NCBI GenBank assembly: GCA_001899635.1
Contig: MKVQ01000005.1
Coordinates: 62,001-126,000 of the forward strand
Direction: 5' to 3'
Length of the DNA stretch: 64,000 bases
From: Myxococcales bacterium 68-20
Lineage (GTDB): Bacteria > Myxococcota_A > Polyangia > Polyangiales > Polyangiaceae
The position numbers and the translations under genes were made by a program. Shown piece by piece: positions 45,438 to 54,129 of the stretch. A model generated the notes under the pieces. That model saw only the letters and a list, made by a program, of their open reading frames with translations, was not told the origin of the DNA and made no database searches. Positions within the stretch are counted from its first letter, which is position 1. Each line of letters starts with the position of its first letter.

Positions 45438-45466
45438 TGGACAGAACTAGGGGTACTTCCTAGCTT
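45438..45466 (+). promoter_or_regulatory. Possible sigma70-type promoter of the srf-like operon
   Basis: TGGACA (45438-45443), 17-base spacer, TAGCTT (45461-45466), 78 bases before the srfB-like ATG. The -35 match is good and the -10 match moderate. A small palindrome, CTAGG-N7-CCTAG, overlaps the spacer at 45447-45463. Confidence 0.35.
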
Positions 45467-45543
45467 CTCTTCGCGTAGCATCGGGGGGTCTGGGGCGGTT
45501 GCCCCCTCTTCCTCCCACGGATACGTGGGTCTCACGAGCGTTC

Positions 45544-48369
45544 ATGGTCAAGAAGAAGGTCTCGCTCGGGAGCAGCCCTGACCTCGGTGACGGACCGGTC
45601 GGTGAGCACACCGTCACGGCTGGTGGGCGAGCCGCGAGCGTCGAGGTCCTCGAGCTGTTCTTCAACACGGGGATCATCCTCCACGAGGTCGCCCTCCCCC
45701 GCGGGCTGCCCGACGTCGTCTCGAGCTTCGTCGTGATGCCGCCGCCGGCGGGCTCGGCGCCCGTGCACGGCGGCCCGTCGACGCTCTCCGTTCGCCGTGC
45801 TCAGGGCGGCGAGGAGCCCGACGTCGAGATCTCCGCGGTCGAGCATCTCTCCGAGCTCGCCGGACGGTGGCTGCCGGTCCCGTATCAGCTCTCGTGCCCG
45901 TTCGCGGTGCAGGTCTTCCTCGCGCAGACGGCGGCGGGAGGCGTGCGCGCGGTGCTCGCCGTCGACACGCTCGAGGCGCAGGGCTCGCAGGGACGCCATC
46001 TCGACGCCGCGTACGACGAAGGGCGCCCCTTCCGCGCGCTCGACAAGACGGAGGTCGGCCAGTTCTTCGAGCACACCGAGACGCGCGAGCTCGTGCGTCG
46101 GCTCGAGCGCGCCGGGGTCGATAAGGCGCTCTTCAAGGTCGCCGCGCTGCTCGAGGCCCTCGCTCCGCTCCTGCCGAAGATCCGTCTCTCGCGGATCGAA
46201 ACGCACCAGCCGATCCCCGTGTCGCTCGTGCTCGACCTCGGCAACTCGCGCTCCACCGCGCTGCTCGTCGAAGGGCGTGAGGCCGGCGTGTTCGGCGTGC
46301 CGCTCGAGATGCGGAGCCTCTCGAACCCGCTCACGACGAGCCAGGAGGCGTTCGACTCGCGCATCACGTTCCTCCCGAGCCCGTGGGACAAGACCGTATT
46401 CCCGGTGGCGACGGGCGACTCGTTCCAGTGGCCGAGCGTCGCCCGCATGGGGCGCGAAGCGCTCGACCGCGCGCTCGAGACACCGCATCGCTACCAGTGC
46501 ACGCTCTCCGGACCGAAGCGTTACCTCTGGGACGATCGTCAGACCGACGAGCGGTGGCATTTCGCGCAGAAGCTCGGGCAAGTCCCGCCCGGCGCCGCGG
46601 GAGGCCAGGGAAACGGCGGCGAGCACCGCCCCGTGTTCGGGCGGATCCTCAAGTACGTCCCCGAGGAATCGGGCGGCACGTATCTCCGCGAGGACGGGCC
46701 GCAGACACCCGCCGATCCGCGCTACGCGCCGCGCTCGATGATGCTCTTCGCGCTGGTCGAGATCCTCTGCCAGGCCTACGCGCAGATCAACGGCGCCGAG
46801 CACCGGATGTACCAGGGGAAGGAGGGCAACCCGCGCGTCCTCAAGCACCTGGTGCTCACGTATCCGTCCGCGATGCGCGCCGAGGAGCGCCACGTCTACG
46901 AGGCGCTCGTCCGCAACGCCGTCCTCCTCGCGTGCCACGTCCTCAACATCCGCCCCGACCTCCGGCCGAACTACAACCCGCAGACGCAGCAGTTCGATCC
47001 GTTCCTCTTCGTCGACGAGGCGCTCGCCGCGCAGATGGTGTTCGTGTTCCAGGAGGTGCAGGGCACCTTTGCCGGGAGCATGGAGGAGCTCGTCTCGGTC
47101 TACGGGCACGAGCAGCGGACGCTGCGCGTCGCGTCGGTCGACATCGGCGGCGGCACGAGCGACGTGATGATCGCCGAGTACGAGGACAAGCTCCCTGGCA
47201 CGGGCACCTCGCTCTCGATCAAGAAGCTGTTCCAGGACGGAGTCTCGATCGCCGGCGACGAGGTCTGCCGCGCGATCATCGAGGACGTCGTCTTCCCGCA
47301 GATCCTCCACCAGCTCCCGACCGCACAGAGCAAGAGCCGGCTCCTCCACCTGTTCGGTGAAGGCGACGCCGGACACGGCTCGTCGTGGCGCACCCTCCGT
47401 GCGCGCCTCGTCCCGTACCTGTGGATGCCGCTCGCGCGCTGCTATTGGGCGATCGCGGAGGGCTTCCCGCTCCACGGCCACACGCCCGATCGCCACTACA
47501 TGGTCTCGACGATCTTCGAGACCTTCGACTTGCCGCCGATGTCACCGGCGGTCCTCGGCGAGGCGAACCGCTTCCTCGAGCAAGAGGTCGAAGGGTTCCC
47601 CGGGTTCGAGAACCTGTTCTTCCGCTTCGATGCCGCCCTCGTCGAGCGCGCAATCGAGCGGGTCCTCCGCGAGCCGCTCCGTCGCTACGCCGACATCCTC
47701 GCGCAGTTCGACGTCGACCTCCTGGTGCTCGCCGGGCGCACGGCGGCGCTGCCGTGCATCAAGCGATTGTTCACGAGCGAGATGCCCGTCTCCCCTCCCC
47801 GCATCCGCTCCATGGCGCGCTACCGCGTCGGCGAGTGGTACCCGTCGAAGTGGAAGGAACAGGGCAACATCCGCGATCCGAAGTCGACGGTGACCGCCGG
47901 CGCGGCGGTGCTCCATCTCGCGAGCAAGAACAAGCTCCCCGGCTTCTTGATCGACACGATCGGCGAGGCTGAGCAGCGGCCGATCTACGGCCTCTACCAG
48001 GACACCGAGCCTCACATCGCGCGCGCGAACGAGCTGTTCCCGAACGGCGCCGCGGCCGACAAGAGCCAAGCGTTCGTCTACACGCACGGCATGCGGATCG
48101 GCTTCCGCAACGTCGACTCGCAGGAGATGGAAGGCTCGCCGCTCTTCGAGGTACGCCCCGCGAATGCGGACGTCGAGGCGGCGCTCCTCGAGGACCGCGT
48201 CGCGATCCAGTTCGGACGCAGCAAGAGCGGTCAGATCCAGATCGCGAGCGTGACGAGTCAGCGGAACCAGTACCAGTTCGACGCGAACGACTTCGTCCTC
48301 TCGCTCAAGACCGCGGCCTTCGACAAGTACTGGCTCGATACCGGCGTATTCGACGCGCGAGCCCAGTGA
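45544..48369 (+). CDS. srfB: SrfB-family protein (actin/Hsp70-fold ATPase)
   Basis: 941 residues from ATG 45544; a TTG 15 codons upstream is less likely. It matches the SrfB family, first named from a Salmonella SsrB-regulated operon. Signature stretches are FQWPSVARMG and SGPKRYLWDD. It has an actin/Hsp70-type nucleotide fold: phosphate-1 motif DLGNSRS starting at D231, phosphate-2 motif DIGGGTSD at 533-540, and an adenosine-type motif LLVLAGRTAALPC late in the protein. The N-terminal 220 residues are a separate domain. No signal peptide or membrane helix. Expected to bind and hydrolyse ATP, possibly as a chaperone-like or scaffold component. Biochemical function of SrfB is not established. 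Confidence 0.88.
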   Translation: MVKKKVSLGSSPDLGDGPVGEHTVTAGGRAASVEVLELFFNTGIILHEVALPRGLPDVVSSFVVMPPPAGSAPVHGGPSTLSVRRAQGGEEPDVEISAVEHLSELAGRWLPVPYQLSCPFAVQVFLAQTAAGGVRAVLAVDTLEAQGSQGRHLDAAYDEGRPFRALDKTEVGQFFEHTETRELVRRLERAGVDKALFKVAALLEALAPLLPKIRLSRIETHQPIPVSLVLDLGNSRSTALLVEGREAGVFGVPLEMRSLSNPLTTSQEAFDSRITFLPSPWDKTVFPVATGDSFQWPSVARMGREALDRALETPHRYQCTLSGPKRYLWDDRQTDERWHFAQKLGQVPPGAAGGQGNGGEHRPVFGRILKYVPEESGGTYLREDGPQTPADPRYAPRSMMLFALVEILCQAYAQINGAEHRMYQGKEGNPRVLKHLVLTYPSAMRAEERHVYEALVRNAVLLACHVLNIRPDLRPNYNPQTQQFDPFLFVDEALAAQMVFVFQEVQGTFAGSMEELVSVYGHEQRTLRVASVDIGGGTSDVMIAEYEDKLPGTGTSLSIKKLFQDGVSIAGDEVCRAIIEDVVFPQILHQLPTAQSKSRLLHLFGEGDAGHGSSWRTLRARLVPYLWMPLARCYWAIAEGFPLHGHTPDRHYMVSTIFETFDLPPMSPAVLGEANRFLEQEVEGFPGFENLFFRFDAALVERAIERVLREPLRRYADILAQFDVDLLVLAGRTAALPCIKRLFTSEMPVSPPRIRSMARYRVGEWYPSKWKEQGNIRDPKSTVTAGAAVLHLASKNKLPGFLIDTIGEAEQRPIYGLYQDTEPHIARANELFPNGAAADKSQAFVYTHGMRIGFRNVDSQEMEGSPLFEVRPANADVEAALLEDRVAIQFGRSKSGQIQIASVTSQRNQYQFDANDFVLSLKTAAFDKYWLDTGVFDARAQ

Positions 48370-48396
48370 TCCCAGTGAGGAGCGAACGACCCTACG

Positions 48397-49068
48397 ATGG
48401 ATGAGGACCGGATCAAGAAAGCCGTGCTCGGCGCGATCGAGAAGGCCGTCGACGCGCACGAGCTCGCCGAGATCGTCCGCGCGTTCGCGCGCGGGCCGCG
48501 GCCGACCCTCCCCGAGGGCCCGAACGACGCGCCGCCGACCGCGGGGGCCAAGCGCCTCCTGACGCGGATCGCCCTCGGCGACATCCTCGACGACTCGATC
48601 CTCGCGGCGCGCCCGCAGGACCGCACCTTCCCGCTCCGGCTCTTCTTCGGCGAGCTGAGTCGCCTCCTCGCGACGGACGCGGACGACGGGGCGGCGGCGG
48701 CGGCGGCCGATGCCGCCTTCACGCTGGCGAGCGGCCTGAACTTCTTCTTCCGCGCTCCGATGGACGGAGAGAGCAAGATGCGCGTCGGCTTCGAGGCGAG
48801 CCGCCAGCTCTACGTCGTCGCCGACGCCGCGCGCCTCGATCCCGAGCTCGTCGGCAAGGCCGCGCCGCTGCTCGCCGCGCTGATGACGGGCGAGCTCGAG
48901 CGCCTCAAATTCGAGTGCGTTGACCACGTGAAGGTCTTCGATTCGCAGCTCCACGAGCGCGCGCCGGGCTCCGATCCCACCGCGTTCAACATCGTGCGCC
49001 CGGCGTCGTTCCTCTGCCGCGTCGGCACGAACAATGCCGTGAAGGTCAAGGCCGAGGTGCTCACGTGA
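48397..49068 (+). CDS. Unknown protein in the srf-like operon
   Basis: 223 residues from ATG 48397, 27 bases after srfB. Soluble and mostly helical (MDEDRIKKAVLGAIEKAVDAHELAEIV, cited in part), with an Ala-run at about 105-112 and a C-terminal beta-rich end (FNIVRPASFLCRVGTNNAV). I do not recognise a family. A lysine/glutamate pattern in the first helix and LFFGELSRLLATDADDG suggest a protein-interaction role. The stop overlaps the GTG start of the following gene (GTGA, 49065-49068), so it is coupled to it and is probably a subunit or chaperone of the same machine. Confidence 0.7.
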   Translation: MDEDRIKKAVLGAIEKAVDAHELAEIVRAFARGPRPTLPEGPNDAPPTAGAKRLLTRIALGDILDDSILAARPQDRTFPLRLFFGELSRLLATDADDGAAAAAADAAFTLASGLNFFFRAPMDGESKMRVGFEASRQLYVVADAARLDPELVGKAAPLLAALMTGELERLKFECVDHVKVFDSQLHERAPGSDPTAFNIVRPASFLCRVGTNNAVKVKAEVLT

Positions 49069-50345
49069 GCGACGAGACCTGGCTCCCGAACCTCGTCGGC
49101 GGCACGTCGATCTGGAAGCTCGCCGTCGATCTGAACGAGCCGAAGTTCTTCGATGGCCGCCTCCTCGTCCCGGAGACCGAAGGCTCGGAGAGCCTCCCGG
49201 TCACCGTGCGCTGGGACCTCACCGGCCTCATTCCGCTGAAGGAGGCGCGCGCGAAGCACCCCGAGGAGTGCGCCGCCGCGATCACGGACTTCCAGAGCGC
49301 GCTCGAGCGCGTCGCGAAGGTCTTCTCCACACCGAACAGCGGCTTCGACAAGTACAAGGAGGCGTTCACGGTCCCGTCGCTCGATGCCGGCGACGGCGCG
49401 AGCTACTTCTACTCGCCATCGCAGAAGAAGCTCTTCGTCATCAACTGGGGAGCATCCCCCCGCTCGATGGGCGGAAGAGCCGAGTACGTCTTCGGCTACG
49501 AGGACTGGGGCAAGCACTGGGGCGAGCCGGGCGCCCTCGCTGCCGGCGCGCTCGCCACCGGCGTCGTCGCAGCAGCGGCTGCCGCGAAGGACGCGAACCC
49601 GAACGGCGACGCGAACGGCGACGCGAACCCGAACGGCGATGCGAACCCGAAGAAGAAGCAAGACGATCGCAAGCGCCCGTGGTGGCTCTGGCCGCTCTTC
49701 GGTCTGATTGCCATCGTCCTCGTCCTCCTCGCGTTGTTCTTCCTCAAGGCGTGCGAGGAGCCGAAGGTCGCTGCCGGCGCGGACGCCTCCGATGCGCTCG
49801 CCGAAGGATCGACCACGGACGGCGCGGCGGACGACGACGCAGACGGCGGAGCGGCAGGCGCGGGTGGCAACGGAGACGACGGCGGCGACGCGGCGGCTCT
49901 CGCCGACGACGCGGGCACCGACGCGGGCGGAGCGGCCGACGGCGGCGGCCAGAACGCCGACGCCGATGCGGGCAAGGACGGCGGCCTCGCGAGCAACGGC
50001 GAGGGCGATGACGACGACGATGACTCACCTACGGGCTCGAGCGGCGGCGCGGGCTCGAGTGGCGGCGCGGGCTCGAGCGGCGGCGCGGGCTCGAGTGGCG
50101 GCGCGGGCTCGAGCGGCGGGACCGTGGTCGTCACGACCGGCCCCGGCGGAGGGGCGAAGACCGGCGTCCACCGCAAGCACTACAGCGACGAGGCGCAGCA
50201 CTGGCGCGTCGCTGCCGGCGCACACAAGGTCTCGCGCACCGAGGAGGCGGGCAAGCGTTTCGACGTGTGGCTCTCGCCGGGTCAATCGTTCGAGGGCGTG
50301 CGCGTCGAATGGCAGGACAAGTCCGGCAAGTGGCACATCCACTGA
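49065..50345 (+). CDS. Single-pass membrane protein in the position of SrfA
   Basis: 426 residues from GTG 49065. The N-terminal domain (about 1-160) is cytoplasmic and contains ASYFYSPSQKKLFVINWGASPR, cited in part. A low-complexity Asn-Pro-Asn-Gly-Asp-Ala repeat covers about 178-198. One transmembrane helix begins at W206 (WWLWPLFGLIAIVLVLLALFF, cited in part as LIAIVLVLLALFF). The periplasmic part is Asp/Gly/Ala-rich, with SSGGAG repeated four and a half times at 325-352. The last 60 residues are ordered (HKVSRTEEAGKRFDVWLSPGQSF, cited in part). Position between srfB and srfC and the domain plan suggest SrfA, but sequence evidence for that name is weak. Confidence 0.65.
   Translation: MSDETWLPNLVGGTSIWKLAVDLNEPKFFDGRLLVPETEGSESLPVTVRWDLTGLIPLKEARAKHPEECAAAITDFQSALERVAKVFSTPNSGFDKYKEAFTVPSLDAGDGASYFYSPSQKKLFVINWGASPRSMGGRAEYVFGYEDWGKHWGEPGALAAGALATGVVAAAAAAKDANPNGDANGDANPNGDANPKKKQDDRKRPWWLWPLFGLIAIVLVLLALFFLKACEEPKVAAGADASDALAEGSTTDGAADDDADGGAAGAGGNGDDGGDAAALADDAGTDAGGAADGGGQNADADAGKDGGLASNGEGDDDDDDSPTGSSGGAGSSGGAGSSGGAGSSGGAGSSGGTVVVTTGPGGGAKTGVHRKHYSDEAQHWRVAAGAHKVSRTEEAGKRFDVWLSPGQSFEGVRVEWQDKSGKWHIH
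50037..50120 (+). repeat. 18-base in-frame tandem repeat, about 4.6 copies
   Basis: Units of TCGAGYGGCGGCGCGGGC encode SSGGAG in the periplasmic linker of the SrfA-position protein. Units alternate between C and T at one wobble position, which points to duplication of a two-unit block. Confidence 0.8.
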
Positions 50346-50362
50346 GCGTTTGCAGGTGAAGC

Positions 50363-52870
50363 ATGAGTGATCCCATCTCCACGCTCGAGCAGGCGATCGG
50401 CGAGACGCAGGCGGCGATCGTCGGGCAGGCCGAAGCGGAGAACGAGGCGCTCGTCCTCCGCGACCTCGCCCTGCGGACGCGCAAGCTCCGGCGCGCCTGG
50501 GCGCGCAAGCAGAGCGTCGGGGTCTTCGGGCCGTCGCAGGCGGGCAAGTCGTTCCTCGTGGGCGCGCTCCTCTCGCACGAGCTCGGCTCGCTCGAGGTAC
50601 TGAGTCGCGGCGGCGCCGTCGACTTCCTCAAGGAGATCAATCCGGCGAAAGGCGTCGAGTCGACCGGCGTCGTCACCCGCTTCTCCGCCTCGGCCTCGCC
50701 GCCGCTCCGCAAGGGCGACTTCTACTGCGAGCTGCTCCCGCTCGAAGGCGTGCTTCACTCGATGGCGACGGGCTTCCTCGTCGAATGCACGTCCCCCCCG
50801 CTCGACGTCGATCGCGTCGAGCGCACGCTGCGCGAGGCGCGCTTGCAGGCCGGACCTCCGGCGGCGCCGATCCACGCGCGCGCCTGGGAGTCGGTCTGGC
50901 ACGAGCTCACGAAGCGCTACCAGGACCGGCATCCGTACCTGAACGAGCTCCGCCGCCATCCGGCGATGAAGGACGGGCTCGGCAAGGAGATCGGCACGTC
51001 CGCGGGTTGGGTCCTCGTCTACTCGCTGCTCTGGGGCGGCCCCGGCTACGCGAGAGATCTCGATCAGCTCATGCGCACGCTCGTGACCGGCATCGATCAG
51101 CTCGGCTACGCGGAGGCGGTCGAGGTCGGCCTCGCGCACGTGCGCGCCTCGAGCGACGCGCCGAGCGTCATCGACGCCTCGTGCCTCAATGCGCTCGGGA
51201 CCTCCCGCACGATCGTGCCCGCGACGACGCTCGACGGACGCGACGTCGCGCTCGATCCCGGCGTCCTGGCCGCGCTGATCGCGGAGATCCGGCTGCCGCT
51301 CCGCGGCGTCGCCGGCTCGCTCCTCGACAAGGCGGACATCCTCGACTTCCCGGGCGGCCGCGCGCTGAAGGGCATCAACGGGTTCGGTCCCGCGGAGCTC
51401 AACACGGGCAAGCTCGAGAACGCGATCGAGGTCTACAAGCGCGGCAAGCTCACGTTCCTCTTCGAGCAATACTCGCTCGATCGCGAGATCACGTCGCTCC
51501 TCCTCTGCTCGCCCGGCCCCACCAAGCCCGAGGCGATCCAGCTCCAGTCGCAGGTCGAGAGCTGGCTGTCGATCCGTCATGGCTCGCCGACCCCGAAGGA
51601 CCCGAAGGAGGTCGAGCAGCCGAGCCTGTTCCTCGCCTTGACGAAGTTCGACATGAGCCTCGGCGCGCTCCGAAGCGACAACGCGAAGGACCGCTGGGAC
51701 TCGCGCGTCGACGAGGCATGCGTCGACTTCTGGGCGCGCGGCCACGGCTCGTGGCTGTTCAACTGGGGCTCGAAGGGCCGCCCGTTCACGAACCTGTTCT
51801 GGATCCGGAACCCCTACGCCGATCAGATGCAGGCGCTGAAGCCGGGCGATCCCGACTACGAGGCCGTGAAGCAGGGCTACCTCGCGTCGCGCGCGGTAGC
51901 GACGTACATCGCGTCGCCGGAGGAGAAATGGCTCGCGGTCGAGGGCTACGACCCGACGTCGTCGCTGCCGAAGAGCGGCGTCCCGCTCCTCTCGACGCAC
52001 CTCCGCGCGAAGCTGAGCGAGGACATCAAGGGCAAGGAGCTCGCCCACGAGGCGCGCGCCATCCGCTCCGAGCTCCTCAGCGTGCTGAAGTCGCTCACGC
52101 CCTCACGCGACGAGGCCGAGGCCCGCGCGCGTCGAATCGAGGACGCGAAGCAGCTCGTCGAAGCGATGGGCGCGGAGATGAGCCGCCGCTGCTCCGGCGC
52201 GGTCTTCGGCGAGTTCGTCGATCTCGTCGTCGCGCCGGAAGACGACGTCGAAGCCGAGGTGCGCAAGGTCCTCGACGTCGTCATGCCGATGAGCATCAAG
52301 GCGAGCGACAAGGTGAAGAAGGTCCTCGTCCACGTGCTCAAGTGGTGGTCGAAGCTCGCGGCCGAGCGCCTCCGCGCGAGCGAGCTCGCGATCCCGCAAG
52401 CACACGCCGAGAGCTTCGTGCGCGAGGTCTGCACATCGAAGCTGATCCTGCCGGTCCTCGGCCAGGCGGTCTTCCCCTACTTCGCGCGCACGCAGGTCGA
52501 CGCAGCGCTCGTCGCCACGATCCTGCGAGTGAAGATCTCCGACGCGATGCTGGCGCTGCTGACGCCCGCGAAGCGCCGGACCCCCGAGTCGCCCGTGCGC
52601 CTCAGCTACGCGGAGGACAGCGCCGAGAGCGTGGAGGCGGTCGACTGGAGCAACGTCGATTTCGACGACGAGCCCAGCACCACGGCGCAGCCGGGCAACG
52701 GCGTCTCGATCGTGTTCGCGGGCAACCGCTATTACTCGGTCTGGTCGCAGAGCCTCCCCGACTTCTACGTGAAGAGCGGCGGCACGCGACCGAGCCTGAT
52801 GGAAGACGCGTCACGTACCCAGCGCCTCGTCGAGGTGCTGAAGCGCGTGGAAGTCGCCGGCGATGCCTGA
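50363..52870 (+). CDS. srfC: SrfC-family P-loop NTPase
   Basis: 835 residues from ATG 50363. It matches the SrfC family (putative virulence factor family, Pfam Virul_Fac), known from the srfABC operon. Landmarks are a helical N-terminus with paired Arg/Leu residues, then SVGVFGPSQAGKSFLVGAL with the P-loop G56-S63, ADILDFPGGRAL (a G3-like DxxG region at about 328-340), and LALTKFDMSL with a TKFD G4-like motif. This is the plan of a large GTPase. The C-terminal 300 residues are helical. No signal or membrane helix. Its stop overlaps the ATG of the Sel1 gene by 8 bases. Expected role is nucleotide-driven remodelling or assembly with SrfB; that is inference. Confidence 0.88.
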   Translation: MSDPISTLEQAIGETQAAIVGQAEAENEALVLRDLALRTRKLRRAWARKQSVGVFGPSQAGKSFLVGALLSHELGSLEVLSRGGAVDFLKEINPAKGVESTGVVTRFSASASPPLRKGDFYCELLPLEGVLHSMATGFLVECTSPPLDVDRVERTLREARLQAGPPAAPIHARAWESVWHELTKRYQDRHPYLNELRRHPAMKDGLGKEIGTSAGWVLVYSLLWGGPGYARDLDQLMRTLVTGIDQLGYAEAVEVGLAHVRASSDAPSVIDASCLNALGTSRTIVPATTLDGRDVALDPGVLAALIAEIRLPLRGVAGSLLDKADILDFPGGRALKGINGFGPAELNTGKLENAIEVYKRGKLTFLFEQYSLDREITSLLLCSPGPTKPEAIQLQSQVESWLSIRHGSPTPKDPKEVEQPSLFLALTKFDMSLGALRSDNAKDRWDSRVDEACVDFWARGHGSWLFNWGSKGRPFTNLFWIRNPYADQMQALKPGDPDYEAVKQGYLASRAVATYIASPEEKWLAVEGYDPTSSLPKSGVPLLSTHLRAKLSEDIKGKELAHEARAIRSELLSVLKSLTPSRDEAEARARRIEDAKQLVEAMGAEMSRRCSGAVFGEFVDLVVAPEDDVEAEVRKVLDVVMPMSIKASDKVKKVLVHVLKWWSKLAAERLRASELAIPQAHAESFVREVCTSKLILPVLGQAVFPYFARTQVDAALVATILRVKISDAMLALLTPAKRRTPESPVRLSYAEDSAESVEAVDWSNVDFDDEPSTTAQPGNGVSIVFAGNRYYSVWSQSLPDFYVKSGGTRPSLMEDASRTQRLVEVLKRVEVAGDA

Positions 52871-54116
52871 GGCGAACGCATCGCCCGCTCGAGGGAGCGA
52901 TCACGAGACAGCGGACGGCGCCGAGACGCTCTCCGCCGACGCGCTCGACCTCGACGCGCTGCGGATGCGTGGCGACGTGGATGGACTGCTCGTGCTCGCA
53001 CGGGCCTACCGGAGCGGAAGCGTGCCCGGCGGCCGCGACATGCAGCGCTGCCTCGACGCCTACCGCGCGGCCGCGGAGCTCGGGAGCGCCGACGCGGAGT
53101 ATGCCGTTGCGCTCTTCAGCATGAGCGGCGGGATCGTCGCGCAGGATCTGAAGGAGGGCACGACACGCCTCCGGGTAGCGGCAGAGCGAGGCAGCGTCCC
53201 CGCGAAGGTCTACCTCGGGAACCTCTACGAGCTCGGGATCCACTACAAGGCCGATCCGGAGAAGGCCGACGTCTGGTACCGCAACGCCGCGCGCGGCGCG
53301 CTCGTCGAGGCCGAACCTGGCTCCGAGGAGCACACGCGGGCGCTCGCTGCGCTCGGATGCGTGCGCTACCTCCTCGCGCTCGTCGAGAGCGGCGCCGTCT
53401 CCGGCGACGACGAGGCACGCTTGCTCCAGCGCGCGCGGGCCCACGGCTACGGCCTCCGAATGAGAGACGAGTCGGCGACGGATCGTCCGACGTTCCTCGA
53501 TTCGCTCGAGAAGGCCGACGGGCGCGCTGTCGCCTCGGCCTCCACGAGCACGACGGAGAGCGGCGATGCCGCCGCGCGCCGCGAGCGGCAGCGCAGAGCG
53601 ACGACCCCCGACACGAAGGCGGCGCGCGCCGCCGCGACCGAGGCTGCCCGACCGCGGAACGAGGCTCCTGCGAAGGACTCCGGCCCGTCACGCGCAGCGA
53701 TCGGGCTCGGCGCGTTCGGGTATGCGCTCCTCTTCGCGGTCGCCGGACTCGGCGCGGCCTACGCATCGACGCTCGGCGCACGCGAGCTCGCCCTGCACGG
53801 GAGGCCGCTGCCGGGCCTCGGCGAACGGACCGATGCGGTCTTCCCGATCGTGCTCGGCCTCGTCGGGGTGCTCCCGACGTGGCTCGTTTACCGCCTCGGC
53901 ACCGTCATCAAGGCGCTCGTCGTCGCGGCATTCCTCGGCGGGATCGGCTGGGTGGCGTGGGGAACGGGGCAAGCCGAGCTCCACGGGCTCCGCCCCGTGC
54001 AAGCGCTCGCGTTCGGCCTCGCCGGCTTCCTCGCGGCGCTGCTCGTGCTCGGCCTCACCGGCGGCACCAAGCGGCAGCCACGACAGGGCCAGAGGCCGAG
54101 GCGTCAGCGGTCGTAG
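52863..54116 (+). CDS. Sel1-repeat protein with C-terminal membrane helices
   Basis: 417 residues from ATG 52863, overlapping srfC by 8 bases. Residues about 38-205 contain Sel1-type helical pairs (LDAYRAAAELGSADAEYAVALF, cited in part; LRVAAERGSVPAKVYLGNLYELG, cited in part as AERGSVPAKVYLGNLYELG; WYRNAARGA). A charged Ala/Arg/Glu linker at about 215-280 follows. The C-terminal 130 residues hold about four hydrophobic segments (AFGYALLFAVAGLGAAYAST, VFPIVLGLVGVLPTWLVY, ALVVAAFLGGIGWVAW, ALAFGLAGFLAALLVLGL). Sel1 repeats bind protein partners; the topology would present them in the cytoplasm to SrfB or SrfC. It ends the operon, 13 bases before the convergent membrane protein gene. Confidence 0.75.
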   Translation: MPEANASPARGSDHETADGAETLSADALDLDALRMRGDVDGLLVLARAYRSGSVPGGRDMQRCLDAYRAAAELGSADAEYAVALFSMSGGIVAQDLKEGTTRLRVAAERGSVPAKVYLGNLYELGIHYKADPEKADVWYRNAARGALVEAEPGSEEHTRALAALGCVRYLLALVESGAVSGDDEARLLQRARAHGYGLRMRDESATDRPTFLDSLEKADGRAVASASTSTTESGDAAARRERQRRATTPDTKAARAAATEAARPRNEAPAKDSGPSRAAIGLGAFGYALLFAVAGLGAAYASTLGARELALHGRPLPGLGERTDAVFPIVLGLVGVLPTWLVYRLGTVIKALVVAAFLGGIGWVAWGTGQAELHGLRPVQALAFGLAGFLAALLVLGLTGGTKRQPRQGQRPRRQRS

Positions 54117-54129
54117 TCGGGACGAGACG

